Positions 25,235-33,988 of a stretch of 64,000 nt of DNA are shown piece after piece. This stretch comes from Actinoplanes philippinensis (lineage in GTDB: Bacteria > Actinomycetota > Actinomycetes > Mycobacteriales > Micromonosporaceae), in contig NZ_FONV01000012.1 in the NCBI RefSeq assembly GCF_900113015.1, positions 62,001 through 126,000 of the forward strand, read 5' to 3'. Position 1 is the first letter of the stretch. Every line of letters starts with the position of its first letter. The notes below the pieces were generated by a model that had not been told where the DNA came from, searched no databases, and was given only the letters and a program-made list of their open reading frames with translations. The position numbers were made by a program, and so were the translations under genes.

Positions 25235-26470
25235 ATGGCGTACGACGACACCACCTTCCGCCGGCCCGGTGACGAGAAGACCGACACCGATCCGGCCGCC
25301 TATCGGCGGCGGGTGCAATATGACGACACCGCCGGCACCACCCTCGACCAGTCCCAGCGCAACGCGGCGACCACGACCGGGACGATCCCGGCCGCCGACG
25401 ACGACGGTCGCGACCGGCTCGGCATCCACCTCGGCTGGGAGGTCATGCTCCTGGTCGTCGCCGCGGTCCTCGGATTCCTCCTGCAGCGCGAGGACTCGGC
25501 CGCCCTGCAGCGCCCCGCGCTGGACGCCCTGCTCGTCACCGGCGCCGCGATCGGCCTGCTCACCCTCGGCGCCGGCCTCACCCTGCGGGCCGGCGTGCCC
25601 AACGTGGCGCTCGGCCCGATCGCCCTGGCCGCCGCCATGCAGTATGCGGAGAACAGTGACAAGGGCCTGGCCCAGGCCGTGGTCCCGGCGCTGATCCTCG
25701 CCGCCGCCGGTGGGCTGGTGGTCGGCCTGATCGTCACCGTCCTGCACGTGCCCGGCTGGGCCGCCACCCTGGCCGCCTCCTTCGGCCTCATCGTCTACAT
25801 CCAGCTGCGCCCCGAGCCGGTCGACGTGCAGGGCGACTGGGACCCGACCGGCCAGGCGTTCGTGCTGTTCGGAGCGTTCGCGGCGCTCGCCGTCCTGGGT
25901 GCGGCGCTCGGCGCGGTCGGCCCGGTGCGCCGATTCCTCGGCCGGATGCGGCCGACCGGCGACCCGGCCCAGCGCCGGGGCGCCGCCGCCGCGGTCCCCG
26001 CCCTGCTCACGCTGGTCGTGTCGTCACTCTTCGCGACCGTCGCCGGCGTGCTGATCGCGGCCACCGCCGACGGCCCGATCGCCCCGGACACCGGCTTCGA
26101 GTGGACCGGGATCGCGATGGGCCTGGCGCTCCTCGCCGGCACCAGCGTGTACGGGCGTCGCGGCGGCATCTTCGGCACCCTCTTCGCGGTCACCGCGCTC
26201 ACCCTGTTCCTGCGGTACGAGCAGATCCGCGACCTCGACATCGCGCTGTTCGCGATCGCCGGGAGCGTCTTCGTCGCCGGTCTGGTGGTGACCCGTTTCG
26301 TCGAGTCGTACGGGAGCCCGTACACCTCGCGCGTCGGCGAGGACTGGAACGCGGCGCCCTCCGGCGGCACGAACTGGTCGCCCACCCTGCCGGAGACCTG
26401 GAACACTCCGGCCACTCCCGCCCCCCGCAGCGACCGATGGGACGACGGCCCGTGGGGCGCCACCCGCTGA
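25235..26470 (+). CDS. polytopic membrane protein resembling an ABC sugar-type permease, without partner genes
   Basis: A 411-residue protein. About 65 hydrophilic N-terminal residues precede roughly nine membrane segments, and a 60-residue Pro/Trp-containing cytoplasmic tail follows. The core segment G-V-P-N-V-A-L-G-P-I-A-L-A-A-A-M and following helices resemble the BPD_transp_2 (RbsC/LivH-like) permease fold. No ATP-binding or solute-binding gene is nearby, so a transport role is unsure. The ATG at 25235 has an excellent AAGGAGG 7 bases upstream. Confidence 0.75.
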   Translation: MAYDDTTFRRPGDEKTDTDPAAYRRRVQYDDTAGTTLDQSQRNAATTTGTIPAADDDGRDRLGIHLGWEVMLLVVAAVLGFLLQREDSAALQRPALDALLVTGAAIGLLTLGAGLTLRAGVPNVALGPIALAAAMQYAENSDKGLAQAVVPALILAAAGGLVVGLIVTVLHVPGWAATLAASFGLIVYIQLRPEPVDVQGDWDPTGQAFVLFGAFAALAVLGAALGAVGPVRRFLGRMRPTGDPAQRRGAAAAVPALLTLVVSSLFATVAGVLIAATADGPIAPDTGFEWTGIAMGLALLAGTSVYGRRGGIFGTLFAVTALTLFLRYEQIRDLDIALFAIAGSVFVAGLVVTRFVESYGSPYTSRVGEDWNAAPSGGTNWSPTLPETWNTPATPAPRSDRWDDGPWGATR

Positions 26471-26486
26471 AAGTATGCTTTCGGAC

Positions 26487-26768
26487 ATGACCTCGCCCAG
26501 CTTCGCCGAACTGGACGCCCTGCCCACCGAGACGCTGCGGGAGCAGGCCTTTGCCAAGGCCCGCGCCAAACACGACGTCAGCTTCTTCTGGTCGGTGTTC
26601 AAGAACCTGCCGGACGCCGGTGACGCCGCCTCTCTGGACGGCGCTCCGAACTCGATCGGACCGACCGTCGACGAGGCCGTCGCACTGTGGCGAGAGTTCG
26701 AGGGCCGCGACCTCGGCGACCGTGAGCCCCTGCTCCGGGCCGCCTTCATCGACTATCTGAGCAGGTAG
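26487..26768 (+). CDS. conserved actinobacterial hypothetical protein, small and soluble
   Basis: A 93-residue cytoplasmic protein with a conserved-looking core (L-R-E-Q-A-F-A-K-A-R and F-F-W-S-V-F-K-N-L-P) and a C-terminal helix. The function is unknown. The ATG at 26487 gives the more natural N-terminus (M-T-S-P-S-F); an ATG at 26475 would add four residues. Neither has a strong ribosome-binding site. It begins 16 bases after the permease-like gene. Confidence 0.7.
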   Translation: MTSPSFAELDALPTETLREQAFAKARAKHDVSFFWSVFKNLPDAGDAASLDGAPNSIGPTVDEAVALWREFEGRDLGDREPLLRAAFIDYLSR

Positions 26769-26815
26769 TGACGGCCGTCGTTTGAAAGCCGGGCCCGGCT
26801 GGGAAAAAGCTGGGA

Positions 26816-27307
26816 ATGGCTCTCGGAAACCGTTACAAGACCGCACCCGGTGCGGGCACTGTCGCCGCACTCATACTCGTCCTCGTCTTCGGCAGCCCCT
26901 GGTATCGGGACTGGGCGCAGGACAACACGAACCCGGACACGGCGGGCGGCTGGTGGCTGCGGCTGCTGGGCTGGCCCGCCTGGAGCTTCGACACCGACGA
27001 CTCGCTGCGCGACGTGATCGTCGGCGACCTCAAGGCGATCCTGCTGGTCGTCCTGACCTTCGTCTTCCTCTACCTGCTGCCCGGCTCCCAGCTGGCCCGG
27101 GCCCGAGGCACCATCAGCCAGTTCCTGGCCGGCTGGGCCGCGTACATCTTCGCGGGCGCCTTCGCCGCCCTCCTGGCCACCCTGTTCCTCACCAACCCGT
27201 CCCTGCTGGGCGCCTTCAACGCGGCCGGATCAGGCGCCGGATACGGCTTCTTCGTCGGCTGGATCGTCGGCCTGGCCTCCCTCGGCGGCTGGCGCGGCAC
27301 CCGCTGA
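26816..27307 (+). CDS. membrane protein with four predicted segments
   Basis: A 163-residue protein, family not recognised. Hydrophobic segments lie at about residues 13-30, 72-92, 98-122 and 137-160, with a Trp-rich extracytoplasmic loop (W-W-L-R-L-L-G-W-P-A-W) between the first two. The ATG at 26816 follows a run of G and A residues that can serve as a ribosome-binding site. It is the last gene before a 383-base gap. Confidence 0.72.
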   Translation: MALGNRYKTAPGAGTVAALILVLVFGSPWYRDWAQDNTNPDTAGGWWLRLLGWPAWSFDTDDSLRDVIVGDLKAILLVVLTFVFLYLLPGSQLARARGTISQFLAGWAAYIFAGAFAALLATLFLTNPSLLGAFNAAGSGAGYGFFVGWIVGLASLGGWRGTR

Positions 27308-27690
27308 CCTCCCGGCATCCGCTGCCCCTCCCGGCGGCCGCGCCTGACCGGTGCGGCCGCCTCTGGCGCTCTGTCTCCGCCTCCGCGTCCACCCATCTCG
27401 AACCCACGCTCGCGCGCGGTTCGCTCGTGTCCGGTTCGCCTGTGCCCCGGTTCGCCCGCGCCTGTCGGGTCGACCGCCGACGAACCCGTCGCGATCTCGG
27501 AGAGTCCGAGGGGCAAATCGGTCGCAATCGGCCCGATGGTGAGTGCGGGGACCGTGGATGTCCTGCCTCCTCGATGGCCCACCGACCGGGTGCCGGGAGT
27601 TTCCGCGGGTTTCCGCTGAGAACGAACCGAACGTGCCGTCCCGTGCTCGGCGGTTTTGTCGGAGACGTGGTCTCGGTAACATCTGCGGCC
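27308..27690. other. 383-base gap with a terminator-like hairpin
   Basis: Just after the membrane-protein gene, GCGGCCGC at 27334-27341 is repeated at 27353-27360. Because the 8-mer is self-complementary, the two copies can form an 8-bp stem with an 11-base loop; no T-tract follows. The rest contains short open frames without coding character and no recognised promoter. Confidence 0.45.
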
Positions 27691-29352
27691 ATGCCGGAAC
27701 GGGACACCCCATCGGGTCACAGCGCGCGACTGCTCCGTGGCCTCGTCTGGGCGGGCGTCGTCCTCGCCCCGATCGCGGCCGCCGTCGTGCTGATCGGCGG
27801 TGACTCCAACACGGTTCGGTTCGCGGTGCTGCTGATCGCGGTCAGTGTCGTGCTGATCGGGGCGTCGGTGCTGATCCGCGCCGATCCGGTGCTGCTGCGG
27901 ATGGACGTCGAGGATCGGGTCGCCGAAGAGGTGGACGGGCTGCGCCGCGAGTTGCGGGCCGAGTTCGCGACCGCCGGGGCCGCTCCGGCCGTCGCTCAAC
28001 AGGAACCGCGTCCGCCGCTGCCGGTGCGCAACACCGGTGGCCGGGCCCAGGTCGCCCCGCCTCCGGTCTTCACGCCGCCGCCGGGTCGTCCGACGTTCAT
28101 CCACCAGCCGGAGCCGGTGGTCAAGCATGAGCCGGAGCCCGAGTACCCCTACGACGAGACCGGTTACCGGTACGACGACCAGGCGAACGGGTACCAGCAG
28201 GGGGGCTACCAGGACGGGTACCAGCAAGGGGGGTACGCGGACGGGCATGACCAGGAGGGGTATCAGGCCGAGGGGTATCAGGACCAGGGGTACCAGGACG
28301 GGTACCACGAAGAGGGTTACCAGGACGGGTACCACCAAGGCGGGTACGAGGACGAGTATCAGCAGGAGGGATACCAGGACGACGGCTACCGGGAGGACTA
28401 CCAGCAGCCGGTCCCGGTAGTGGCCCGAGCGACCGGCGGCAGGGCTTCGGTGCCCGGCATCGTCAAGCCCGTCTCTCCGGCCCAGTCCCAGGGATTCCCC
28501 GTCCAGGGAACGATCTCCCAGAGTTTCGCGGCGCAAAGCAGCACATCCCAGGCGTTCGCAGCCCAGGCGGCCACATCCCAGGGGTTCGCGGCGCAAGGCG
28601 ACATGTCGCAAGGATTCGCGGCGCAAGGCGACATGTCGCAAGGATTCGCGGCGCAGGGCGAGATGTCACAAGGGTTCGCAGCGCAGAGCGCGATGTCGCA
28701 GGGGTTCGCAGCTCAGAGCGCCACGTCCCAGGGTTTCGCGGCGCAGGGTGTGCCGGCGGGCCGGGCCAGTGCCGCAGTCCCGGTCGGTAGCGCCACGGTC
28801 CCGCCCGCGGCTCCCGTTGCCCGTGCGGCCGCGGTCCCGCCACCCTCGATCGGCCAGCCGGTGCCCCGCCCCCGAGCCGCCGCATCGGTCCCAGGCTCGA
28901 ACGGTACCGGCCCCATCGGATCCGGCCCGAACGGAATCGGTCCCGGCCCGAACGGGACCGGCCCCATCGGTCCCGGCCCGAACGGAACCGGCCCCAGAGG
29001 ATCAGGCCCGAACAGGACCGGCCCGAACAGGACGGGCCCGATCGGCCCCGGCCCGAACGGCATGATGGCGCCCGGCCCCAACGGCATGACGGCGCCCGGC
29101 CCGAACGGCATGGTGGCCCCGCCGCAGGCGAGAGCCGCCGCCACGGTCCGCCCGGCCGGCACCCAGTACGGCCGCCCCGAGTCCCCCGACGGCGATTTCG
29201 GGGCCACGGACGGCTACGCCGCCGGCGGTGACCCCGAGACGAGCGCCGAGTACAAGGCCCGCCGCCACCGCCCGTCCGCGAACGACACCAACGTGGGCAC
29301 GCTCGCCGACTTCGCCAACTACCCCGGTTACAGCAGCCAGGAGAACTGGTGA
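27691..29352 (+). CDS. membrane protein with long repetitive low-complexity cytoplasmic tail
   Basis: A 553-residue protein, family not recognised. Two membrane segments (about residues 13-36 and 43-62) are followed by a short helix (70-95). The tail comes in blocks: a Tyr/Gly/Gln/Asp block (about 152-237, many G-Y-Q-D-G-Y units), nine 10-residue S-Q-G-F-A-A-Q units (266-352), a Gly/Pro/Asn block (about 400-475, G-P-N-G-T-G-P-I-G type), and a conserved-looking end (N-V-G-T-L-A-D-F-A-N-Y-P-G-Y). Such composition is typical of disordered, possibly phase-separating regions. The start ATG at 27691 lacks a strong ribosome-binding site. It converges on nuoD. Confidence 0.75.
   Translation: MPERDTPSGHSARLLRGLVWAGVVLAPIAAAVVLIGGDSNTVRFAVLLIAVSVVLIGASVLIRADPVLLRMDVEDRVAEEVDGLRRELRAEFATAGAAPAVAQQEPRPPLPVRNTGGRAQVAPPPVFTPPPGRPTFIHQPEPVVKHEPEPEYPYDETGYRYDDQANGYQQGGYQDGYQQGGYADGHDQEGYQAEGYQDQGYQDGYHEEGYQDGYHQGGYEDEYQQEGYQDDGYREDYQQPVPVVARATGGRASVPGIVKPVSPAQSQGFPVQGTISQSFAAQSSTSQAFAAQAATSQGFAAQGDMSQGFAAQGDMSQGFAAQGEMSQGFAAQSAMSQGFAAQSATSQGFAAQGVPAGRASAAVPVGSATVPPAAPVARAAAVPPPSIGQPVPRPRAAASVPGSNGTGPIGSGPNGIGPGPNGTGPIGPGPNGTGPRGSGPNRTGPNRTGPIGPGPNGMMAPGPNGMTAPGPNGMVAPPQARAAATVRPAGTQYGRPESPDGDFGATDGYAAGGDPETSAEYKARRHRPSANDTNVGTLADFANYPGYSSQENW
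28486..28746 (+). repeat. 30-bp in-frame tandem repeat (S-Q-G-F-A-A-Q units)
   Basis: Nine units of 30 bases encode S-Q-x-F-A-A-Q followed by three variable residues. The middle copies (around 28596-28655) are identical or nearly so at the DNA level, implying recent slippage or gene conversion. Copy-number variation between strains would be expected. Confidence 0.85.
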
Positions 29353-29356
29353 GCGC

Positions 29357-30517
29357 CTACTTGTCGATGTCGCCGACGACGAAGAACATCGACCCGAGGA
29401 TCGCGATCAGGTCGGGCACCAGGCAGCCGGGGATGAGGGTCGCCAGCGCCTGCACGTTGGCGTAGGAAGCGGTCCGCAGTTTGAGCCGCCACGGTGTCTT
29501 CTCGCCCCGGGACACCAGGTAGTAGCCGTTGACGCCGAGCGGGTTCTCGGTCCAGGCGTAGGTGTGGCCCTCCGGCGCCTTGACCACCTTGGGCAGCCGC
29601 ACGTTCACCGGGCCGCCGGTGCGGTCGACCCGGTCCAGGCACTCGTCGATCAGGTCGAGCGACACCAGCACCTGCTCCAGCAGCACCTCGAAGCGGGCGT
29701 GACAGTCGCCGGACGTCCGGGTCACCACCGGCACGTCGATCTGGTCGTAGAAGAGATAGGGCTCGTCCCGGCGTACATCGAAATCCAGACCGCTCGCCCG
29801 GGCCACCGGACCGGAGGCGCCGTAGGCCGCCGCGTCGGCCGCGCTGAGCACGCCGACGCCGACCGTGCGGGCCATGAAGATGTCGTTGCGCCGGATCACG
29901 TTGTCGATGTCGGGCATCCGCCGCCGGACCGCGGCGACCGCCTGGCGGGCGCGTTTCGTCCAGCCGGCCGGAATCTCCTCCTTGAGGCCGCCGACCCGGT
30001 TGAACATGTAGTGGATGCGGCCGCCGGAGACCTCCTCCATCACCGCCTGCAGCGTCTCGCGCTCCCGGAACGCGTAGAACATCGGCGTGATCGCGCCGAT
30101 CTCCAGGGGGTAGGAGCCGAGGAACATCAGGTGGTTGAGCACCCGGTTCAGCTCGGCGAGAGCCATGCGCAGCCAGGTGGCTCGCTCCGGCACCTCGATG
30201 CCCATCAGCCGTTCGACGGCGAGGACCACACCGAGCTCGTTGGAGAACGCGGACAGCCAGTCGTGCCGGTTGGCCAGCATGATGATCTGCCGGTAGTCGC
30301 GCACCTCGAACAGTTTCTCGGCGCCGCGGTGCATGTAGCCGACGATCGGCTCGCAGGCGACCACCCGCTCGCCGTCGAGGGTGAGCTTGAGCCGGAGCAC
30401 CCCGTGCGTGGACGGGTGCTGGGGGCCGATGTTGAGCACCATGTCGGCCGTGTCCAGCCCGGCCCCGGTGCCGACCGTCATCTCCCGCAGCGCGTCGTTC
30501 ACCCCAGCGTTGGTCAC
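29357..30517 (-). CDS. nuoD: NADH-quinone oxidoreductase subunit D (orphan copy)
   Basis: The 49-kDa/NuoD subunit of respiratory complex I, lining the quinone pocket in the peripheral arm. It is 386 aa, with the diagnostic [14 protein letters not shown] (residues 29-42) and the conserved H-R-G-A-E-K-L (63-69). No other nuo gene is in the window, so this is a lone or second copy. The GTG at 30517 overlaps the upstream methyltransferase stop (GTGA); a longer open frame reaching upstream overlaps the methyltransferase in another frame and is not coding. Confidence 0.88.
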   Translation of the reverse strand: MTNAGVNDALREMTVGTGAGLDTADMVLNIGPQHPSTHGVLRLKLTLDGERVVACEPIVGYMHRGAEKLFEVRDYRQIIMLANRHDWLSAFSNELGVVLAVERLMGIEVPERATWLRMALAELNRVLNHLMFLGSYPLEIGAITPMFYAFRERETLQAVMEEVSGGRIHYMFNRVGGLKEEIPAGWTKRARQAVAAVRRRMPDIDNVIRRNDIFMARTVGVGVLSAADAAAYGASGPVARASGLDFDVRRDEPYLFYDQIDVPVVTRTSGDCHARFEVLLEQVLVSLDLIDECLDRVDRTGGPVNVRLPKVVKAPEGHTYAWTENPLGVNGYYLVSRGEKTPWRLKLRTASYANVQALATLIPGCLVPDLIAILGSMFFVVGDIDK

Positions 30518-31494
30518 CACAGCATCGTGCCACGGTCGCCGAGACCGATGGTGTGGCAGAGCCACCAGTGGCCGCCGAGTCCGTCCGGATCGGTCAGCTC
30601 GGCGGCCGCCCCGGCGTTGCTCAGCGCCCGCAGGTAGCCGCCCGGATCGGTGCGGGCCAGCTCCAGCGGCGGCCGTGAACCGTCCACACCGAGCGCCCGG
30701 AGCGCCTCCCGCTGCCGGACCATCCGATAGGGAACGCCGGCCGCGCACGCCGCCGAGTCGATCGCGACGTGCGCGGTGACGTCGCAGGAGCCGTCCGGCA
30801 CGGGGTGCACCTGCCGCCCCTGCCGGTATCCGGTCAGCGTTCCGAGCACCGGACGGTCGGCTTTCACGTGGCCGTAGTCGACGCAGAGCGCGACTCCCCG
30901 CCGCACCGACCCGACCGCTTCCGCCCAGGCCGCGTCGCGGGGCCAGCCGATCTCGATCCGTCCCGGGCCGGGCCACCAGCGGCTGGTCCAGAACAGGTCC
31001 GCCGGGTCGGCCGCCGGGCCCGGCGTCTCGGTCCCGGTGGCCGGGTCCACCAGCACTTTCCGCAACCGCCCGTGCTCGTCGGTCTCGACCACGTCCAGCG
31101 GGACGTTGTCCAGCCACTCGGTCGCCACCAGCAGCCCGGTGATCTCCGCGGGCACGGTCCGCAGCCAGCGCACCGCCGGATCCAGCCCGGCCGGCCGCGG
31201 CGCGACCTCGACCGCCGTGGCCCGGATCCGCCCGGTCAGGTCCGCCGGCAGCGACGCCAGCAACGCGGTGATCAGCTCCCCGCGCCCGGCCCCGACGTCG
31301 ACCAGATCGAACGCCGGCGGGTGGCCGAGCTCGGCGTCGACCCGCACGACCAGCCGGGCCAGCGCTCCGGCGAACATCGGCGACGCGTGCACGCTCGTCC
31401 GAAAGTGATCAGCCGGTCCCTCGCGCTCCCGCACGAAGAACCCCGCACCGCCATACAGCGCCGCCTGCATGGCCGGCCGCCACCCGACACCCAT
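30514..31494 (-). CDS. SAM-dependent methyltransferase, MidA/NDUFAF7 (COG1565) family
   Basis: A 326-residue protein. The SAM-binding motif D-V-G-A-G-R-G-E-L lies at about residues 64-72, followed by [16 protein letters not shown] and D-V-T-A-H-V, the signature blocks of the COG1565/NDUFAF7 family. In mitochondria NDUFAF7 dimethylates an arginine of NDUFS2, the NuoD homologue, during complex I assembly. Here the gene is translationally coupled (GTGA) to nuoD, and the arginine in H-R-G-A-E-K-L is kept. It is therefore a strong candidate NuoD methyltransferase. Confidence 0.82.
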   Translation of the reverse strand: MGVGWRPAMQAALYGGAGFFVREREGPADHFRTSVHASPMFAGALARLVVRVDAELGHPPAFDLVDVGAGRGELITALLASLPADLTGRIRATAVEVAPRPAGLDPAVRWLRTVPAEITGLLVATEWLDNVPLDVVETDEHGRLRKVLVDPATGTETPGPAADPADLFWTSRWWPGPGRIEIGWPRDAAWAEAVGSVRRGVALCVDYGHVKADRPVLGTLTGYRQGRQVHPVPDGSCDVTAHVAIDSAACAAGVPYRMVRQREALRALGVDGSRPPLELARTDPGGYLRALSNAGAAAELTDPDGLGGHWWLCHTIGLGDRGTMLW

Positions 31495-31706
31495 TCCGTC
31501 ACCCTAGAACCACATTCCGGCGTACGCCGTCCGCCGTCCCCACACGCACCACCCCTCCCGTGGCATCCCGGCGACGCGGGCGACGGGTCCCGGCCGGCAG
31601 CGCCCCGCCGGGCGTATGCGGTGGCCGGGGTTCGGTGGCTCAGCCGGGCGGACGGGCAGCCGATCGGGAGGGCGGCATCGATGCCGGTGCGGTTGTTCAC
31701 ACGTGC

Positions 31707-31737
31707 TTGTCACGGGCGTGTTAAAACGGCGCATACT
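31707..31737 (+). promoter_or_regulatory. possible promoter of the DUF2520-panC-panD operon
   Basis: TTGTCA (31707-31712) and CATACT (31732-31737) are separated by 19 bases, in the right place before the ATG at 31778. The spacing is long for a housekeeping promoter, so the call is weak. The remainder of the 31495-31777 gap shows nothing else. Confidence 0.3.
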
Positions 31738-31777
31738 GGCGCTCGACCGGTACCCCTGCAACGAGGACTGGATCCAG

Positions 31778-32641
31778 ATGAACGCTTTGACTGTCGGCGT
31801 CGTCGGCGCCGGCCGGGTCGGTGCTGTGCTGGGCGCGGCGCTGAACGCGGCCGGGCACCGGGTGGTCGCCGCCGCGGCCGTCTCCGCCGCCTCCCGGGAG
31901 CGGGCCGCCCGTCTCCTGCCGGACGCGGCGATCCTGCCGGCCGACGAGGTGGCCCGCGCCGCCACCGATCTGCTGCTGCTCGCCGTTCCCGACGACACCC
32001 TGGCTGCCGTGGTCGCCGGGCTCGACCGGACCGGCGCGCTGCGCACCGGCCAGGTGGTGGCACACACCTCGGGGGCTCATGGACTGGCCGTCCTGGGCGA
32101 TGTGAACGGCATGGCCCTGCATCCCGCGATGACCTTCACCGGCGCGGACACCGATCTGGCCCGGCTGCCCGGGATCGCCTGGGGCGTGACCGCGCCGGAC
32201 CGGGTGTTCGCCACCCGGCTCGTCGCCGACCTGGGCGGGGTGCCGGAGTGGGTGGCCGAGGAGTCGCGCCCGGTCTACCACGCGGCCCTGGCACACGGCG
32301 CCAACCACCTGGTCACCCTGGTCAACGAGGCCGCCGACCTGCTGCGGGCGGCGGGTGTCGGCGAGCCTGGCCGGGTGCTGTCCCCACTGCTGGCCGCGGC
32401 GCTCGACAACGCGCTGCGGATGGGCGACGCCGCACTGACCGGCCCGGTGTCCCGCGGGGACGCCGGCACGGTGGCCAGGCACCTGGACCGGATGCCCGCC
32501 GACGCGGTGCCCGCCTACCTGGCGATGGCCCGGCGTACCGCGGACCGGGCGATCGCCTCCGGACGTCTGCGGCCGCACGACGCGACGGCGCTGCTGGACG
32601 TCCTGGCCCGGGCCGTGACCGATGTGAGGAGCCACGCATGA
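31778..32641 (+). CDS. Rossmann-fold DUF2520 oxidoreductase-like protein coupled to panC
   Basis: A 287-residue protein with an N-terminal NAD(P)-binding motif G-V-V-G-A-G-R-V-G (residues 7-15) and a C-terminal helical DUF2520 domain, resembling the fold of ProC or ketopantoate reductase. In Mycobacterium tuberculosis the equivalent gene (Rv3603c) also precedes panC. The reaction is unproven; ketopantoate reduction is an obvious candidate given the operon. The stop overlaps the panC start (ATGA). The ATG at 31778 follows a GAGGA at short range. Confidence 0.82.
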   Translation: MNALTVGVVGAGRVGAVLGAALNAAGHRVVAAAAVSAASRERAARLLPDAAILPADEVARAATDLLLLAVPDDTLAAVVAGLDRTGALRTGQVVAHTSGAHGLAVLGDVNGMALHPAMTFTGADTDLARLPGIAWGVTAPDRVFATRLVADLGGVPEWVAEESRPVYHAALAHGANHLVTLVNEAADLLRAAGVGEPGRVLSPLLAAALDNALRMGDAALTGPVSRGDAGTVARHLDRMPADAVPAYLAMARRTADRAIASGRLRPHDATALLDVLARAVTDVRSHA

Positions 32642-33471
32642 CCACTCTGGTGCACACCCGCGCCGACCTGGCCGCCGCGCTGGACGCCGCGACCGGGGAG
32701 ATCGCCGTCGTGATGACGATGGGCGCGTTGCACGAGGGCCACCGGCGGTTGATGCGGGTGGCTCGGGAGCGGTCCGCGTTCGTGCTGGTGACGATCTTCG
32801 TGAACCCGCTGCAGTTCGGGCCGGGTGAGGACTACGAGCGGTATCCGCGGACCCTCGACGACGATCTGGCGGCCTGCCGGGCCGAGGGCGTGTCGGTGGT
32901 GTTCGCGCCGGGACGCGACGACGTCTACCCGGACGGGGCGCCGTCGGTCACGATGCATCCGGGGCCGCTCGGCGAGATCCTCGAGGGCGCCAGCCGGCCG
33001 GGGCACTTCGCCGGGATGCTCACGGTGGTCGAGAAGCTGCTCATGCTGACCCGGGCCGACGTGGCGTATTTCGGCGAGAAGGACTATCAGCAGCTGGCGC
33101 TGATCCGGCGGATGGTGCGCGACCTGGAGTTGCCCGCCGAGATCGTGGGCGTTCCGACCGTACGGGAAGAAGATGGTCTTGCCCTGTCCAGCCGCAACCG
33201 GTATCTGTCGCCGGAGGAGCGCCGGGCCGCGCTCGCTCTGTCCCGCGCCTTGCGCGAGGGCGCGGCGCAGGGTGATCCCGAGGCGGTCCTGGCCGTCGCC
33301 CAGAAGATCCTTTCCGAGGAGCCGGGGGTACGCCCGGACTACCTCGCGCTGACCGGGGCGGATCTCGGCCCGGCGCCGGCGGAGGGCCCGGCGCGCCTGC
33401 TGGTGGCCGCCCGGGTCGGCGCCACCCGTCTCATCGACAACGTTCCGCTGACTCTGCTGAAGGGCGCCTGA
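32638..33471 (+). CDS. panC: pantoate-beta-alanine ligase (pantothenate synthetase)
   Basis: ATP-dependent condensation of pantoate and beta-alanine to pantothenate. Motifs: M-G-A-L-H-E-G-H (H-x-G-H nucleotide-binding site, residues about 31-38), G-E-K-D-Y-Q-Q and L-S-S-R-N-R-Y-L (KMSKS-like). It is 277 aa. The ATG overlaps the DUF2520 stop and the TGA shares one base with the panD ATG, so three genes are translationally linked. Confidence 0.95.
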   Translation: MTTLVHTRADLAAALDAATGEIAVVMTMGALHEGHRRLMRVARERSAFVLVTIFVNPLQFGPGEDYERYPRTLDDDLAACRAEGVSVVFAPGRDDVYPDGAPSVTMHPGPLGEILEGASRPGHFAGMLTVVEKLLMLTRADVAYFGEKDYQQLALIRRMVRDLELPAEIVGVPTVREEDGLALSSRNRYLSPEERRAALALSRALREGAAQGDPEAVLAVAQKILSEEPGVRPDYLALTGADLGPAPAEGPARLLVAARVGATRLIDNVPLTLLKGA

Positions 33472-33902
33472 TGCTCCGCACCATGCTCAAGTCGAAGATC
33501 CACCGGGCCACCGTCACCCAGGCGGACCTGCACTACGTCGGGTCGGTCACCGTCGACCTGGACCTGCTCGAGGCGGCCGACCTGATCCCGGGCGAGCAGG
33601 TGGCGATCGTCGACGTGACGAACGGCGCGCGCCTGGAGACCTACGTGATCCCGGGTGAGCGGGGCAGCGGCGTGATCGGCATCAACGGCGCGGCGGCCCA
33701 TCTGGTGCACCCGGGCGATCTGGTGATCCTGATCTCCTACGGGCAGATGGAGGACGCCGAGGCGCGGGCCTACCAGCCGCGGATCGTGCACGTGGACGCC
33801 GGCAACCGGATCATCGAGCTGGGCGCCGACCCGGCTGCCGCGGCCGAGGGGATGGCCGGTGACCTGGTCCGCGGCGACCTGACGTCGGCTTCCGCCCGGT
33901 AG
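33471..33902 (+). CDS. panD: aspartate 1-decarboxylase (pro-enzyme)
   Basis: Makes beta-alanine for PanC. It is a pyruvoyl enzyme made by self-cleavage at a Gly-Ser bond; that site is seen as Y-V-G-S-V-T at residues 23-28. It is 143 aa, with the usual N-terminal [13 protein letters not shown]. The start overlaps the panC stop by one base (TGATG). The short Ala-rich C-terminal tail is normal for actinobacteria. Confidence 0.95.
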   Translation: MLRTMLKSKIHRATVTQADLHYVGSVTVDLDLLEAADLIPGEQVAIVDVTNGARLETYVIPGERGSGVIGINGAAAHLVHPGDLVILISYGQMEDAEARAYQPRIVHVDAGNRIIELGADPAAAAEGMAGDLVRGDLTSASAR

Positions 33903-33988
33903 TTCCGGCATTCCGCCTCCCGAACCTCAGATATGCCCATACAGTGGGCGAATCGGATACAGCTGCCGAGGCTCGGGAGGCACGGTAC

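Noticed and set aside
27351-27542. 63-codon open frame in the 27308-27690 gap
   Set aside because: Arg/Pro-rich composition typical of noncoding frames, with no start signal.
30518-31117. Upstream extension of nuoD
   Set aside because: The extra 200 residues are Arg/Gly/Pro-rich and lie fully inside the methyltransferase gene in another frame; the coupled GTG at 30517 fits the family length.
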